Shown one piece after another: positions 47,115 through 59,338 of a DNA stretch of 64,000 bases. The notes beneath the pieces were generated by a model, which had not been told where the DNA came from, searched no databases, and saw only the letters and a list, made by a program, of their open reading frames with translations. Numbering within the stretch: position 1 is the first letter of the stretch; each line of letters starts with the position of its first letter. The stretch is from Prosapia bicincta (lineage: Eukaryota > Arthropoda > Insecta > Hemiptera > Cercopidae). The position numbers and the translations under genes were made by a program. The stretch covers positions 66,893,398 through 66,957,397 of the forward strand of contig JBAIZL010000006.1 in the NCBI GenBank assembly GCA_036971475.1, written 5' to 3'.

Positions 47115-48258
47115 GTAAAACTGTTTACTCTTTTCTTTAAGCTTTTTCATCTTGTCAGTTATTTCTCTTTCTTTTCTCTCACTCAATTCTCGCAAAATAT
47201 TGTTCACGCTCTCGTTACGAATGAAACTTTGACAAGTATTTGCAGTAAAAGTTGTAAAGCAAAAATGTTTGTACGAATAAAGGAGTCTTGACAAGTTTCG
47301 TGACGGAATAACGCCGAGATGCAAGACGCGATGTCTCTCTTTACACCTTGGTGCCTTTATCACACGGAATTTCTGTCTGACTGTTGTGCTAAACTATGTA
47401 AGTAGATCAAGTGTTATTACCACCTATTTAGAAATGAAATACTTCCACAGTTGATTCTTTCTCAAGGTTTATAGAGATACAAACTTAGGTATATTTAATA
47501 TATTTTTCTATGAGATAACGTGAAATAATTAAACCAAAGGTGTATCGTACAGTTTAAAAAGGCGAAACTTATATGGATGTATTTCGACCTCGTTCAGAAA
47601 AAGTTAAATTTGGAATAGGGTTTTATGAATAAAGTCATAGCTGAGACAACTAAATTTATAAGCGATATAAAATATTAATAGTGTGTAATCGAAAATAAAT
47701 AATATCATTAATTAGCAAGCTATCACGAGATATGCAGCGATTCCTTATGTAAACTTTCTCTCAACCGTTCTAAAGAGAAAGAAAAACACAATATAATAAC
47801 AAGCATATTATCCATTATTTTATTCTAATATCTGTGATTTGTAAAATACAATGGTATAACGCTCGTATTGCATCAACAAGCTGTGTTACCGACCTAATGT
47901 TTATATGTAAGCTTGGGACCTCTTTATCAAGCTTACATTTATCAAGCTTGGGACCTCTTTACCAGTGCCTTCATTTCATTCATTGGAACTTATGTCAGGC
48001 AGCGCTTTTAAGAAAATTCTCTATCTTCATTGGCGAAAAGATTAGTCTCCAGAAAACTGTTCAAAAGATGATGTGTATCGTGACTATAGTAGTAACTTAT
48101 AGTAACAAATCACATTGAAAATCCAATCATTCTGTCCACAATTCATTCAGCCATATTTTATGTGCAATCGAAGGCGCTGTTATATATATTCACAGAGGTT
48201 TTAGTGAATGTATTATATATTATTCATAGAATAAAGAAGGTGTATATTTATGTTAATA
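47115..48258. other. AT-rich DNA with an unassigned minus-strand frame
   Basis: A minus-strand frame of 85 codons (47,106-47,363) ends in a lysine-rich tail overlapping the 98-bp duplication. Its 5' half is GC-richer, but no family is recognised. A plus-strand donor-like TAT|GTAAGTAG is at 47,397. A 35-bp direct repeat (AAGCTTGGGACCTCTTTA) lies at 47,909 and 47,944. Confidence 0.35.
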
Positions 48259-48410
48259 AGTGTGTGTGTTTATGTGTGTGTGTGTTTGTGTGTGTGTGTG
48301 TGAGTTTGTGAGTGTGTGTGGTTGTGTGTGTGTGTGTGTGTGTTTGAGTGAGTGTGTGTGGGTGTGTGTGTGTGTGTGTGTGTGTTTTGTTTGTATGTGT
48401 GTGTGTGTGT
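48259..48410. repeat. (GT)n microsatellite
   Basis: GT repeat of about 150 bases broken by TTTATG, GAGTTTG and GGTG variants. Confidence 0.95.
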
Positions 48411-51312
48411 AAAATTGTTTGAGCAATTGAAAACAACTGTGATTATCAATTCACTAACTGTAGAGCGTGCGAAGTTACTACATTTAACTACTGTGAGGCG
48501 CTTTACGACGTCAGGAGTTGCGGTGCAGCCGACAATACTTTCTCAACTGCGTAAGCAAATTTTATGAGCAAAACCTAAACTCTTTCCTAAATTCTTCGTC
48601 AAGACGTTTCTATCTTTGTAGCAAATCCCATTGCCAAAATATTCTGGTAATCGGCCAAATCTCGGGCACTCATACCTGCCAAAACTATGCTTTTAACGGC
48701 CCATTACGGTAAAAGTTACTGGTCAAGTATAGTTCTTTTTGAAATTATATTTATAAAAAAAAAAATAATTTATAAAGTGTAATAATCCATATAATACTAT
48801 AAAATCCATTAAAATGACATTGCTGACATGAAATATTAAACTAATTTCAGTTATTCATTAATTAACTAAATCACTATAAAGATATTATTTCTTATGTTGA
48901 ACTTTATTCTTCATGATGGGAAACGATTCACTTACTTTTGAACTTCATCAATGTCCCCCTTGCGCCAATCTTCGTTCATCATCTCTAAGGCCAACCGTAA
49001 ATAGTTTTAGTATGTTTTTGCGCAAATTTAATTTACAGGTTCCGAAAGTAGTTAACCTGTTCAGTAGACTAAAAGTATTGTTTATACATTATTTTTAGTT
49101 TTGCTTCTTCTAAAAAGTAACAATTATTTTAGTACATACTAAATCCTCCCTTTTTGTTTTGAGGAGTTTAGTATAACAAAAACTTAGGATGTTGGGGTTT
49201 TTCAACCAGGTTCCCTCTGTATATTTGAAATGGAATGAAACATCTAGAAAAGTAATTAATGTTCACGTGCTATTCTTTCATTAGTGTAATTTATTACCTC
49301 ACTAATAAAATACTGTAGAGAACAATGATTGTCGTATGTTTCTACAAGAATGTTTAAGAATGTAGAGTAAAATATCGTGCTAGAAATCCCAAAAGATATT
49401 GGTTTTTAAAAAGATAGTACCGGGCTACCACGGTTTGTTTGGTTGGAAGCTAGGTTGTTTCAGCTATGAAAATAGCGATCGATTTTAAAATATGTGTAGT
49501 TAACCTTATCATTAACATCTTTTACAGCTCCAATTGGAATAGAGCAAGAAGAACAGTGCGGAGAGACCACGTGAGTAGGATGACTTTAAATCAATTTGAA
49601 ATTTGTAAAAAAAAGGCAATTCTAACAAATGAAGACCTCCTGGAAGCCCTCTTAAACGCCGGACATCTTGCGGTCAGAGTTTAGGCTAAAACGTAGATGA
49701 TTTTTCCTGATTGACAATCACGAAATTATTAGTAGGTGCCCCAAATAACAGTAATGAACTGTGTCAAATCTACGGCGAGCAAAACTTAAAACAACTACAA
49801 AACTGCCCTGGAAACTCCCGATTAAAACTAAATTTCGGTAACCTTCATTTAATTTCAAATAGACACTCCCTTACTTATTATTATTATTTTTCTAAGTTTA
49901 ATATATCATTAGGTTTCAAAATAAATCCCCCTTACTGAGGAATTGACGTATTTAAATTTCTTTTGCCTTTCACCGCTTCCTCGAACCCTTAAAATATACA
50001 TTCTCTATATTTACGATCTTTTTATAAAAATCCACCCTCTTTTGGCTCCTTCACTTCAAAACCTCTATATTTCGTATACAAACCAAATCTCAACAGAACA
50101 AATATCATGAAGTTATCTATATATTTTTATATAAAACAAAAATGTGTTAGTTACACTATTTATAGCTAAAAAATTACTTAACCTTTTGGCCTGAAAATTC
50201 ACATAAATTTCCATTATATACCCAAAGGAATATAGGCCTATTTTTGTATTGAAAGTCTTTAAGGGATGCGCCATACGGCTCTTCAAATTTATTCTTAGAC
50301 ATATATAGGCTACACTTATACATGAAACAAATATGGTTAGTTACAACATTTATAACTCAAAAACTGTCAGAAAATTGATACTCTGGGGTTTTCGAGTATC
50401 CTGAGTTCGAAAATAAACTTAGTTTTTACCAATATATGCCTATGATGAAAACAACTAAAATATATGTTTCTGCTTGAGTTACAATGTTATACGGATTAAA
50501 TAACTGTTATAAGAATTATATTTAACCAGACATTGTCATTGATTCGTTAAAAAATTTTCAAAAACATTTTTGATATTTCAAATAATAACGCAATTTACAG
50601 AAACTGAGATGAAAATCATCTTTGACAATTATAGGTTATTTTAACAATTTAGTAGAATAAAAATGTAAATATAATTTTAATTTAGAAAATGCATGCTGTT
50701 CCCATGGTCCAAACACGTGCCCATGGTCCCGTGGATGGAATTTTCAAGTGCCGGTAAACCACCAGCCTTATTTGTTCTCCCGCATGATATGAAAACAGAA
50801 ACATAGTATATCAGATATCAAAGCAGAATATTATACTTAATTTTTATTTTCATTAAATATTTTATGATAATAGACCACTGAACTTAATAAAATTTATGTA
50901 TTAATTTCGTAAAAATAAAATCATAACTTTATGGGAATGAAGTTACTGGTAAATAATAAAAGTTACAACAATAAGAAAATTCACACTGGCGTTTCCATGG
51001 TTTTAGTTTTCACTACCTAAAAAGACAAAATGGGCCTATGGTCAATTCTGAAAATGCGTAAGTTATTAATAGAAATACTTAGTAATACAAAAGATATAGG
51101 CCTAACTTTTGTTTTCCTTAGAGTTATTGTGTTATATACCATCACATATTCAAGGGCGGCTCTAATTCTAGTAAATTAACGCGATTTCAGACAGAATATG
51201 TTTAGAACGCAACCAGCTACGCTTGAACGAACATACTAACAGTAAATTATATTACAAAAATAAAGTCGTTGTCATTCCCAAATATACACTTATTTTATTC
51301 TTTTCGAACACC
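48411..51312. other. AT-rich non-coding DNA
   Basis: A GC-richer plus-strand stretch at 48,460-48,560 (reading TVERAKLLHLTTVRRF) has a possible acceptor CTAACTGTAG and donor CTGC|GTAAGC, both weak. At 49,527-49,569 an acceptor TTTTACAG and a donor GTGAGTAGG enclose 43 bp, possibly a small exon. Neither is strong enough to call a gene. The rest is AT-rich. Confidence 0.35.
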
Positions 51313-51417
51313 ATAGATATATTTATATTTATATAATATTTATATTATATATATATATTATATTAATATATATTTATTAATATTATTATATTATATTATA
51401 TATTATTATATTATATT

Positions 51418-51472
<55 letters not shown>
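51313..51472. repeat. TA-rich microsatellite complex
   Basis: Degenerate TATATTTA and TATTATA motifs merge into a pure TA run from about 51,423. Confidence 0.93.
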
Positions 51473-51477
<5 letters not shown>

Positions 51478-51719
51478 ACTGTAATTTCGAAATCACTACA
51501 GTTATTTATGGTAATTGTATAGATTAGTTTTTATAAGAATTTAGTTGTCTCCTACAGCTGCAGCACTATTGCGATCAGTTTTTTAATCAGCTGTTTTAAT
51601 TTAAACTAATCTTTGTTCAATAAAATAATAATGATGTTAATGTCAACTAAATTTACAATACGATTCTACATAAACATTATCTCAAATTTGAGGTGATGAA
51701 ATGTGAGAAGTGATGAATG

Positions 51720-51760
51720 TATAAAAACACTGTGTATGTAGTCACGAAGTTTCAGTTGAA
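51720..51760 (+). promoter_or_regulatory. Possible TATA/initiator core promoter
   Basis: TATAAAAAC starts at 51,720 and an arthropod-type initiator TTCAGTT has its A at 51,754. The 34-bp spacing is a little longer than usual. An ATG at 51,765 opens only 14 codons. A consensus splice donor TAATAG|GTGAGTTG lies at 51,977, so a short first exon of about 220 bp is conceivable. In AT-rich DNA such matches also arise by chance. Confidence 0.25.
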
Positions 51761-51980
51761 CACAATGTTTTTTAGTTGGCATAGTATATTAGCCATTGAC
51801 AAGGTTTAAATTACAATAAAATATGTTTGTTAGTTATAAGCTAATTTAATTGATGACGTTACTGTTTATTGTACGGTGATCATTACACTAACCAACATAT
51901 AAGACACGTCTGGGATCCTAAAAGTTAGTCAAGATAACTTTTCTTGTAAATACTTATGGTCTGAAATTATTAATAGGTGA

Positions 51981-52065
51981 GTTGAGTAGGTGTGATTTGT
52001 AACCCAAAGAAAGTGTTGAGTTGGTATGGTTTGTAACCCAAAGAAGAAGTTGAGTTGGTGGAATG
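51981..52065. repeat. 34-bp tandem repeat, about 2.5 copies
   Basis: GTTGAG(T/A) begins units at 51,981, 52,015 and 52,049, with TTTGTAACCCAAAGAA conserved between the first two. It stands just upstream of the 11-kb satellite but shares no sequence with it. Confidence 0.85.
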
Positions 52066-52127
52066 ATAGAAGGAGGTTATTCCAAGGATACATTCTGGTG
52101 ACCCAATCGAAGGTGTTTGGAAATGAA

Positions 52128-52732
52128 GACCTTCCATTTCATACGTTCTATTGACTCTTTACAACCATTAGGTCTAGTTTACTTCTGTTTTGTTAACACT
52201 TTCGGCATCCATCTGGTACACGTTTTGCTGTAATACCTTCCATTTTACAATGTTCTATTGGCTCTTTATTAACTTTAGGGCCTTGTTTACTTTTGTTTTG
52301 TTTACTCTTTCGGGACCCACATTGTACTAGTGTTGCTGTAATAACTTCCATTTCACAGCATTCTATTGACTCTTTACCAACTTTAGACCTTGTTTACTTT
52401 TCATTTGTTTACTCTTTCGGGACCCACATTGTACTAGTGTTGCTGTACTACCTTCAATTTCACAGCATTCTATTGACTCTTTACCAACTTTAGACCTTGT
52501 TTACTTTTGTTTTGTTTACTCTTTCGGGATCCACATTGTACTAGTGTTGCTGTACTACCTTCAATTTCACAGCATTCTATTGATTCTTTCTTAACTTTAG
52601 GCCTTGTTTACTTTTGTTTTGTTAACACTTTCGGGATCTCCCTTGTAATAGATTTGCTGTGTTACCTTCACAGCATTCTACTGCCTCTTTAACAACTTTA
52701 GGCCTTGTTTACTTTGGTTTTGTTAACTCTTT
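52128..52732. repeat. 11-kb satellite, left edge: 107-bp monomers
   Basis: About 5.5 diverged monomers with CGGGACCCAC-like markers at 52,203, 52,311, 52,418, 52,525 and 52,632 (steps of 107-108 bp). Compared with the central type they carry six extra bases (CCATTT or CAATTT before CACAGC) and the words GTACTAG and TTGACTC. No coding potential; the two short frames across it are repeat shadows. Confidence 0.9.
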
Positions 52733-53240
52733 CGGGATCCTCCTTGTAATAGCTTAGCTGTAATACCTTCCCAACGTTCTACTGCCTCTTGACCAACTTT
52801 ACGCCTTGTTTACTTTGGTTTTGTTAACTCTTTCGGGATCCCCCTTGTAATAGCTTTGCTGTAATACTTTCACAGCATTCTACTGCCTCTTTACCAACTT
52901 TAGGCCTTGTTTACTTTTGTTTTGTTAACTCTTTCGGGATCTCCCTTGTAATAGCTTTGCTGTGTTACCTTCACAGCCTTCTACTGCCTCTTTAACAACT
53001 TTAGGCCTTGTTTACTTTGGTTTTGTTAACTCTTTCGGGATCCCCCTTGTAATAGCTTTGCTGTAATACTTTCACAGCATTCTACTGCCTCGTTACCCAC
53101 TTTAGGCCTTGTTTGCTTTTGTTTTGTTAACTCTTTCGGGATCCCCCTTGTAATAGCTTTGCTGTAATACTTTCACAGCATTCTACTGCCTCTTTACCAA
53201 CTTTAGGCCTTGTTTGCTTTTGTTTTGTTAACTCTTTCGG

Positions 53241-56200
53241 GATCTCCCTTGTAATAGCTTTGCTGTGTTACCTTCACAGCATTCTACTGCCTCTTTAACA
53301 ACTTTAGGCCTTGTTTACTTTGGTTTTGTTAACTCTTTCGGGATCCCCCTTGTAATAGCTTTGCTGTAATACTTTCACAGCATTCTACTGCCTCTTTAAC
53401 AACTTTAGGCCTTGTTTACTTTGGTTTTGTTAACTCTTTCGGGATCCCCCTTGTAATAGCTTTGCTGTAATACTTTCACAGCATTCTACTGCCTCTTGAC
53501 CAACTTTACGCCTTGTTTACTTTGGTTTTGTTAACTCTTTCGGGATCCCCCTTGTAATAGCTTTGCTGTAATACTTTCACAGCATTCTACTGCCTCTTTA
53601 CCAACTTTAGGCCTTGTTTGCTTTTGTTTTGTTAACTCTTTCGGGATCTCCCTTGTAATAGCTTTGCTGTGTTACCTTCACAGCCTTCTACTGCCTCTTT
53701 AACAACTTTAGGCCTTGTTTACTTTGGTTTTGTTAACTCTTTCGGGATCCCCCTTGTAATAGCTTGGCTGTAATACCTTCACAACGTTCTACTGCCTCTT
53801 TACCAACTTTAGGCCTTGTTTGCTTTTGTTTTGTTAACTCTTTCGGGATCCCCCTTGTAATAGCTTTGCTGTAATACTTTCACAGCATTCTACTGCCTCT
53901 TTACCCACTTTAGGCCTTGTTTGCTTTTGTTTTGTTAACTCTTTCGGGATCTCCCTTGTAATAGCTTTGCTGTGTTACCTTCACAGCATTCTACTGCCTC
54001 TTTAACAACTTTAGGCCTTGTTTACTTTGGTTTTGTTAACTCTTTCGGGATCCCCCTTGTAATAGCTTTGCTGTAATACTTTCACAGCATTCTACTGCCT
54101 CTTTAACAACTTTAGGCCTTGTTTACTTTGGTTTTGTTAACTCTTTCGGGATCCCCCTTGTAATAGCTTTGCTGTAATACTTTCACAGCATTCTACTGCC
54201 TCTTGACCAACTTTACGCCTTGTTTACTTTGGTTTTGTTAACTCTTTCGGGATCTCCCTTGTAATAGCTTTGCTGTGTTACCTTCACAGCCTTCTACTGC
54301 CTCTTTAACAACTTTAGGCCTTGTTTACTTTGGTTTTGTTAACTCTTTCGGGATCCCCCATGTAATAGCTTTGCTGTAATACTTTCACAGCATTCTACTG
54401 CCTCGTTACCCACTTTAGGCCTTGTTTGCTTTTGTTTTGTTAACTCTTTCGGGATCCCCCTTGTAATAGCTTTGCTGTAATACTTTCACAGCATTCTACT
54501 GCCTCTTTACCAACTTTAGGCCTTGTTTGCTTTTGTTTTGTTAACTCTTTCGGGATCTCCCTTGTAATAGCTTTGCTGTGTTACCTTCACAGCATTCTAC
54601 TGCCTCTTTAACAACTTTAGGCCTTGTTTACTTTGGTTTTGTTAACTCTTTCGGGATCCCCCTTGTAATAGCTTTGCTGTAATACTTTCACAGCATTCTA
54701 CTGCCTCTTTAACAACTTTAGGCCTTGTTTACTTTGGTTTTGTTAACTCTTTCGGGATCCCCCTTGTAATAGCTTTGCTGTAATACTTTCACAGCATTCT
54801 ACTGCCTCTTGACCAACTTTACGCCTTGTTTACTTTGGTTTTGTTAACTCTTTCGGGATCCTCCTTGTAATAGCTTTGCTGTAATACTTTCACAGCATTC
54901 TACTGCCTCTTTACCAACTTTAGGCCTTGTTTGCTTTTGTTTTGTTAACTCTTTCGGGATCTCCCTTGTAATAGCTTTGCTGTGTTACCTTCACAGCCTT
55001 CTACTGCCTCTTTAACAACTTTAGGCCTTGTTTACTTTGGTTTTGTTAACTCTTTCGGGATCCCCCTTGTAATAGCTTGGCTGTAATACCTTCACAACGT
55101 TCTACTGCCTCTTTACCAACTTTAGGCCTTGTTTGCTTTTGTTTTGTTAACTCTTTCGGGATCCCCCTTGTAATAGCTTTGCTGTAATACTTTCACAGCA
55201 TTCTACTGCCTCTTTACCCACTTTAGGCCTTGTTTGCTTTTGTTTTGTTAACTCTTTCGGGATCTCCCTTGTAATAGCTTTGCTGTGTTACCTTCACAGC
55301 ATTCTACTGCCTCTTTAACAACTTTAGGCCTTGTTTACTTTTGTTTTGTTAACTCTTTCGGAATCCCCCTTGTAATAGCTTTGCTGTAATACTTTCACAG
55401 CATTCTACTGCCTCTTTAACAACTTTAGGCCTTGTTTACTTTGGTTTTGTTAACTCTTTCGGGATCCCCCTTGTAATAGCTTTGCTGTAATACTTTCACA
55501 GCATTCTACTGCCTCTTTACCAACTTTAGGCCTTGTTTGCTTTTGTTTTGTTAACTCTTTCGGGATCTCCCTTGTAATAGCTTTGCTGTGTTACCTTCAC
55601 AGCATTCTACTGCCTCTTTAACAACTTTAGGCCTTGTTTACTTTGGTTTTGTTAACTCTTTCGGGATCCCCCTTGTAATAGCTTTGCTGTAATACTTTCA
55701 CAGCATTCTACTGCCTCTTTAACAACTTTAGGCCTTGTTTACTTTGGTTTTGTTAACTCTTTCGGGATCCCCCTTGTAATAGCTTTGCTGTAATACTTTC
55801 ACAGCATTCTACTGCCTCTTGACCAACTTTACGCCTTGTTTACTTTGGTTTTGTTAACTCTTTCGGGATCCCCCTTGTAATAGCTTTGCTGTAATACTTT
55901 CACAGCATTCTACTGCCTCTTTACCAACTTTAGGCCTTGTTTGCTTTTGTTTTGTTAACTCTTTCGGGATCTCCCTTGTAATAGCTTTGCTGTGTTACCT
56001 TCACAGCCTTCTACTGCCTCTTTAACAACTTTAGGCCTTGTTTACTTTGGTTTTGTTAACTCTTTCGGGATCCCCCTTGTAATAGCTTGGCTGTAATACC
56101 TTCACAACGTTCTACTGCCTCTTTACCAACTTTAGGCCTTGTTTGCTTTTGTTTTGTTAACTCTTTCGGGATCCCCCTTGTAATAGCTTTGCTGTAATAC

Positions 56201-58440
56201 TTTCACAGCATTCTACTGCCTCTTTACCCACTTTAGGCCTTGTTTGCTTTTGTTTTGTTAACTCTTTCGGGATCTCCCTTGTAATAGCTTTGCTGTGTTA
56301 CCTTCACAGCATTCTACTGCCTCTTTAACAACTTTAGGCCTTGTTTACTTTGGTTTTGTTAACTCTTTCGGGATCCCCCTTGTAATAGCTTTGCTGTAAT
56401 ACTTTCACAGCATTCTACTGCCTCTTTAACAACTTTAGGCCTTGTTTACTTTGGTTTTGTTAACTCTTTCGGGATCCCCCTTGTAATAGCTTTGCTGTAA
56501 TACTTTCACAGCATTCTACTGCCTCTTGACCAACTTTACGCCTTGTTTACTTTGGTTTTGTTAACTCTTTCGGGATCTCCCTTGTAATAGCTTTGCTGTG
56601 TTACCTTCACAGCCTTCTACTGCCTCTTTAACAACTTTAGGCCTTGTTTACTTTGGTTTTGTTAACTCTTTCGGGATCCCCCATGTAATAGCTTTGCTGT
56701 AATACTTTCACAGCATTCTACTGCCTCGTTACCCACTTTAGGCCTTGTTTGCTTTTGTTTTGTTAACTCTTTCGGGATCCCCCTTGTAATAGCTTTGCTG
56801 TAATACTTTCACAGCATTCTACTGCCTCTTTACCAACTTTAGGCCTTGTTTGCTTTTGTTTTGTTAACTCTTTCGGGATCTCCCTTGTAATAGCTTTGCT
56901 GTGTTACCTTCACAGCATTCTACTGCCTCTTTAACAACTTTAGGCCTTGTTTACTTTGGTTTTGTTAACTCTTTCGGGATCCCCCTTGTAATAGCTTTGC
57001 TGTAATACTTTCACAGCATTCTACTGCCTCTTTAACAACTTTAGGCCTTGTTTACTTTGGTTTTGTTAACTCTTTCGGGATCCCCCTTGTAATAGCTTTG
57101 CTGTAATACTTTCACAGCATTCTACTGCCTCTTGACCAACTTTACGCCTTGTTTACTTTGGTTTTGTTAACTCTTTCGGGATCCTCCTTGTAATAGCTTT
57201 GCTGTAATACTTTCACAGCATTCTACTGCCTCTTTACCAACTTTAGGCCTTGTTTGCTTTTGTTTTGTTAACTCTTTCGGGATCTCCCTTGTAATAGCTT
57301 TGCTGTGTTACCTTCACAGCCTTCTACTGCCTCTTTAACAACTTTAGGCCTTGTTTACTTTGGTTTTGTTAACTCTTTCGGGATCCCCCTTGTAATAGCT
57401 TGGCTGTAATACCTTCACAACGTTCTACTGCCTCTTTACCAACTTTAGGCCTTGTTTGCTTTTGTTTTGTTAACTCTTTCGGGATCCCCCTTGTAATAGC
57501 TTTGCTGTAATACTTTCACAGCATTCTACTGCCTCTTTACCCACTTTAGGCCTTGTTTGCTTTTGTTTTGTTAACTCTTTCGGGATCTCCCTTGTAATAG
57601 CTTTGCTGTGTTACCTTCACAGCATTCTACTGCCTCTTTAACAACTTTAGGCCTTGTTTACTTTTGTTTTGTTAACTCTTTCGGGATCCCCCTTGTAATA
57701 GCTTTGCTGTAATACTTTCACAGCATTCTACTGCCTCTTTAACAACTTTAGGCCTTGTTTACTTTGGTTTTGTTAACTCTTTCGGGATCCCCCTTGTAAT
57801 AGCTTTGCTGTAATACTTTCACAGCATTCTACTGCCTCTTTACCAACTTTAGGCCTTGTTTGCTTTTGTTTTGTTAACTCTTTCGGGATCTCCCTTGTAA
57901 TAGCTTTGCTGTGTTACCTTCACAGCATTCTACTGCCTCTTTAACAACTTTAGGCCTTGTTTACTTTGGTTTTGTTAACTCTTTCGGGATCCCCCTTGTA
58001 ATAGCTTTGCTGTAATACTTTCACAGCATTCTACTGCCTCTTTAACAACTTTAGGCCTTGTTTACTTTGGTTTTGTTAACTCTTTCGGGATCCCCCTTGT
58101 AATAGCTTTGCTGTAATACTTTCACAGCATTCTACTGCCTCTTGACCAACTTTACGCCTTGTTTACTTTGGTTTTGTTAACTCTTTCGGGATCCCCCTTG
58201 TAATAGCTTTGCTGTAATACTTTCACAGCATTCTACTGCCTCTTTACCAACTTTAGGCCTTGTTTGCTTTTGTTTTGTTAACTCTTTCGGGATCTCCCTT
58301 GTAATAGCTTTGCTGTGTTACCTTCACAGCCTTCTACTGCCTCTTTAACAACTTTAGGCCTTGTTTACTTTGGTTTTGTTAACTCTTTCGGGATCCCCCT
58401 TGTAATAGCTTGGCTGTAATACCTTCACAACGTTCTACTG
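53241..58440. repeat. Higher-order repeat of 23 monomers (2,323 bp), 2.2 copies
   Basis: Rare variants recur 2,323 bp apart: CCATGTAATA at 54,358 and 56,681, GATCCTCC at 54,857 and 57,180, and GATCTCCC at 53,241, 55,564 and 57,887. Scoring all monomers by variant type gives the same order in 53,241-55,563 and 55,564-57,886. The one difference noted is GAATC against GGATC near 55,361/57,684. A third copy runs to about 58,440 and then diverges. The near identity means a recent block duplication. Confidence 0.9.
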
Positions 58441-59338
58441 CCTCTTTACCAACTTTAGGCCTTGTTTACTTTGGTTTTGTTAACTCTTTCGGGATCCCCC
58501 TTGTAATAGCTTGGCTGTAATACCTTCACAACGTTCTACTGCCTCTTTACCAACTTTACGCCTTGTTTACTTTGGTTTTGTTAACTCTTTCGGGATCCCC
58601 CTTGTAATAGCTTAGCTGTAATACTTTCACAGCATTCTACTGCCTCTTTACCAACTTTAGGCCTTGTTTACTTTGGTTTTGTTAACTCTTTTGGGATCCC
58701 CCTTGTAATAGCTTTGCTGTAATACCTTCACAACGTTCTACTGCCTCTTTACCAACTTTAGGCCTTGTTTGCTTTTGTTTTGTTAACTCTTTCGGGATCC
58801 CCCTTGTAATAGCTTTGCTATAATACCTTCACAACGTTCTACTGCCTCTTTACCAACTTTAGGCCTTGTTTACTTTGGTTTTGTTAACTCTTTCGGGAAC
58901 CCCCTTGTAATAGCTTGGCTGTAATACCTTCACAACGCTCTACTGCCTCTTTACCAACTTTAGGCCTTGTTTGCTTTGTTTTTGTTAACTCTTTCGGGAT
59001 CCCCCTTGTAATAGCTTTGCTGTAATAGCTTCACAACGTTCTACTGTCTCTTTACCAACTTTAGGCCTTGTTGGCTTTTGTTTTGTTAACTCTTTCGGGA
59101 TCCCCTTTGTAATAGCTTTGCTGTAATACTTTCACAGCGTTCTACTGCCTCTTTACCAACTTTGGGCCTTGTTTGCTTTGGTTTTGTTAACTCTTTCGGG
59201 ATCCCCCTTGTAATAGCTTTGCTGTGTTACCTTCACAGCCTTCTACTTCCTCTTTAACAACTTTAGGCTTTGTTCACTTTGTTTTGTTAACTCTTTCGGG
59301 ATCCCCCTAGTAATAGCTTTGCTGTGTTACCTTCACAG

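Noticed and set aside
47106..47363. 85-codon minus-strand frame with lysine-rich tail
   Set aside because: Overlaps the 98-bp tandem duplication, has no recognised domain and starts from a non-ATG codon.
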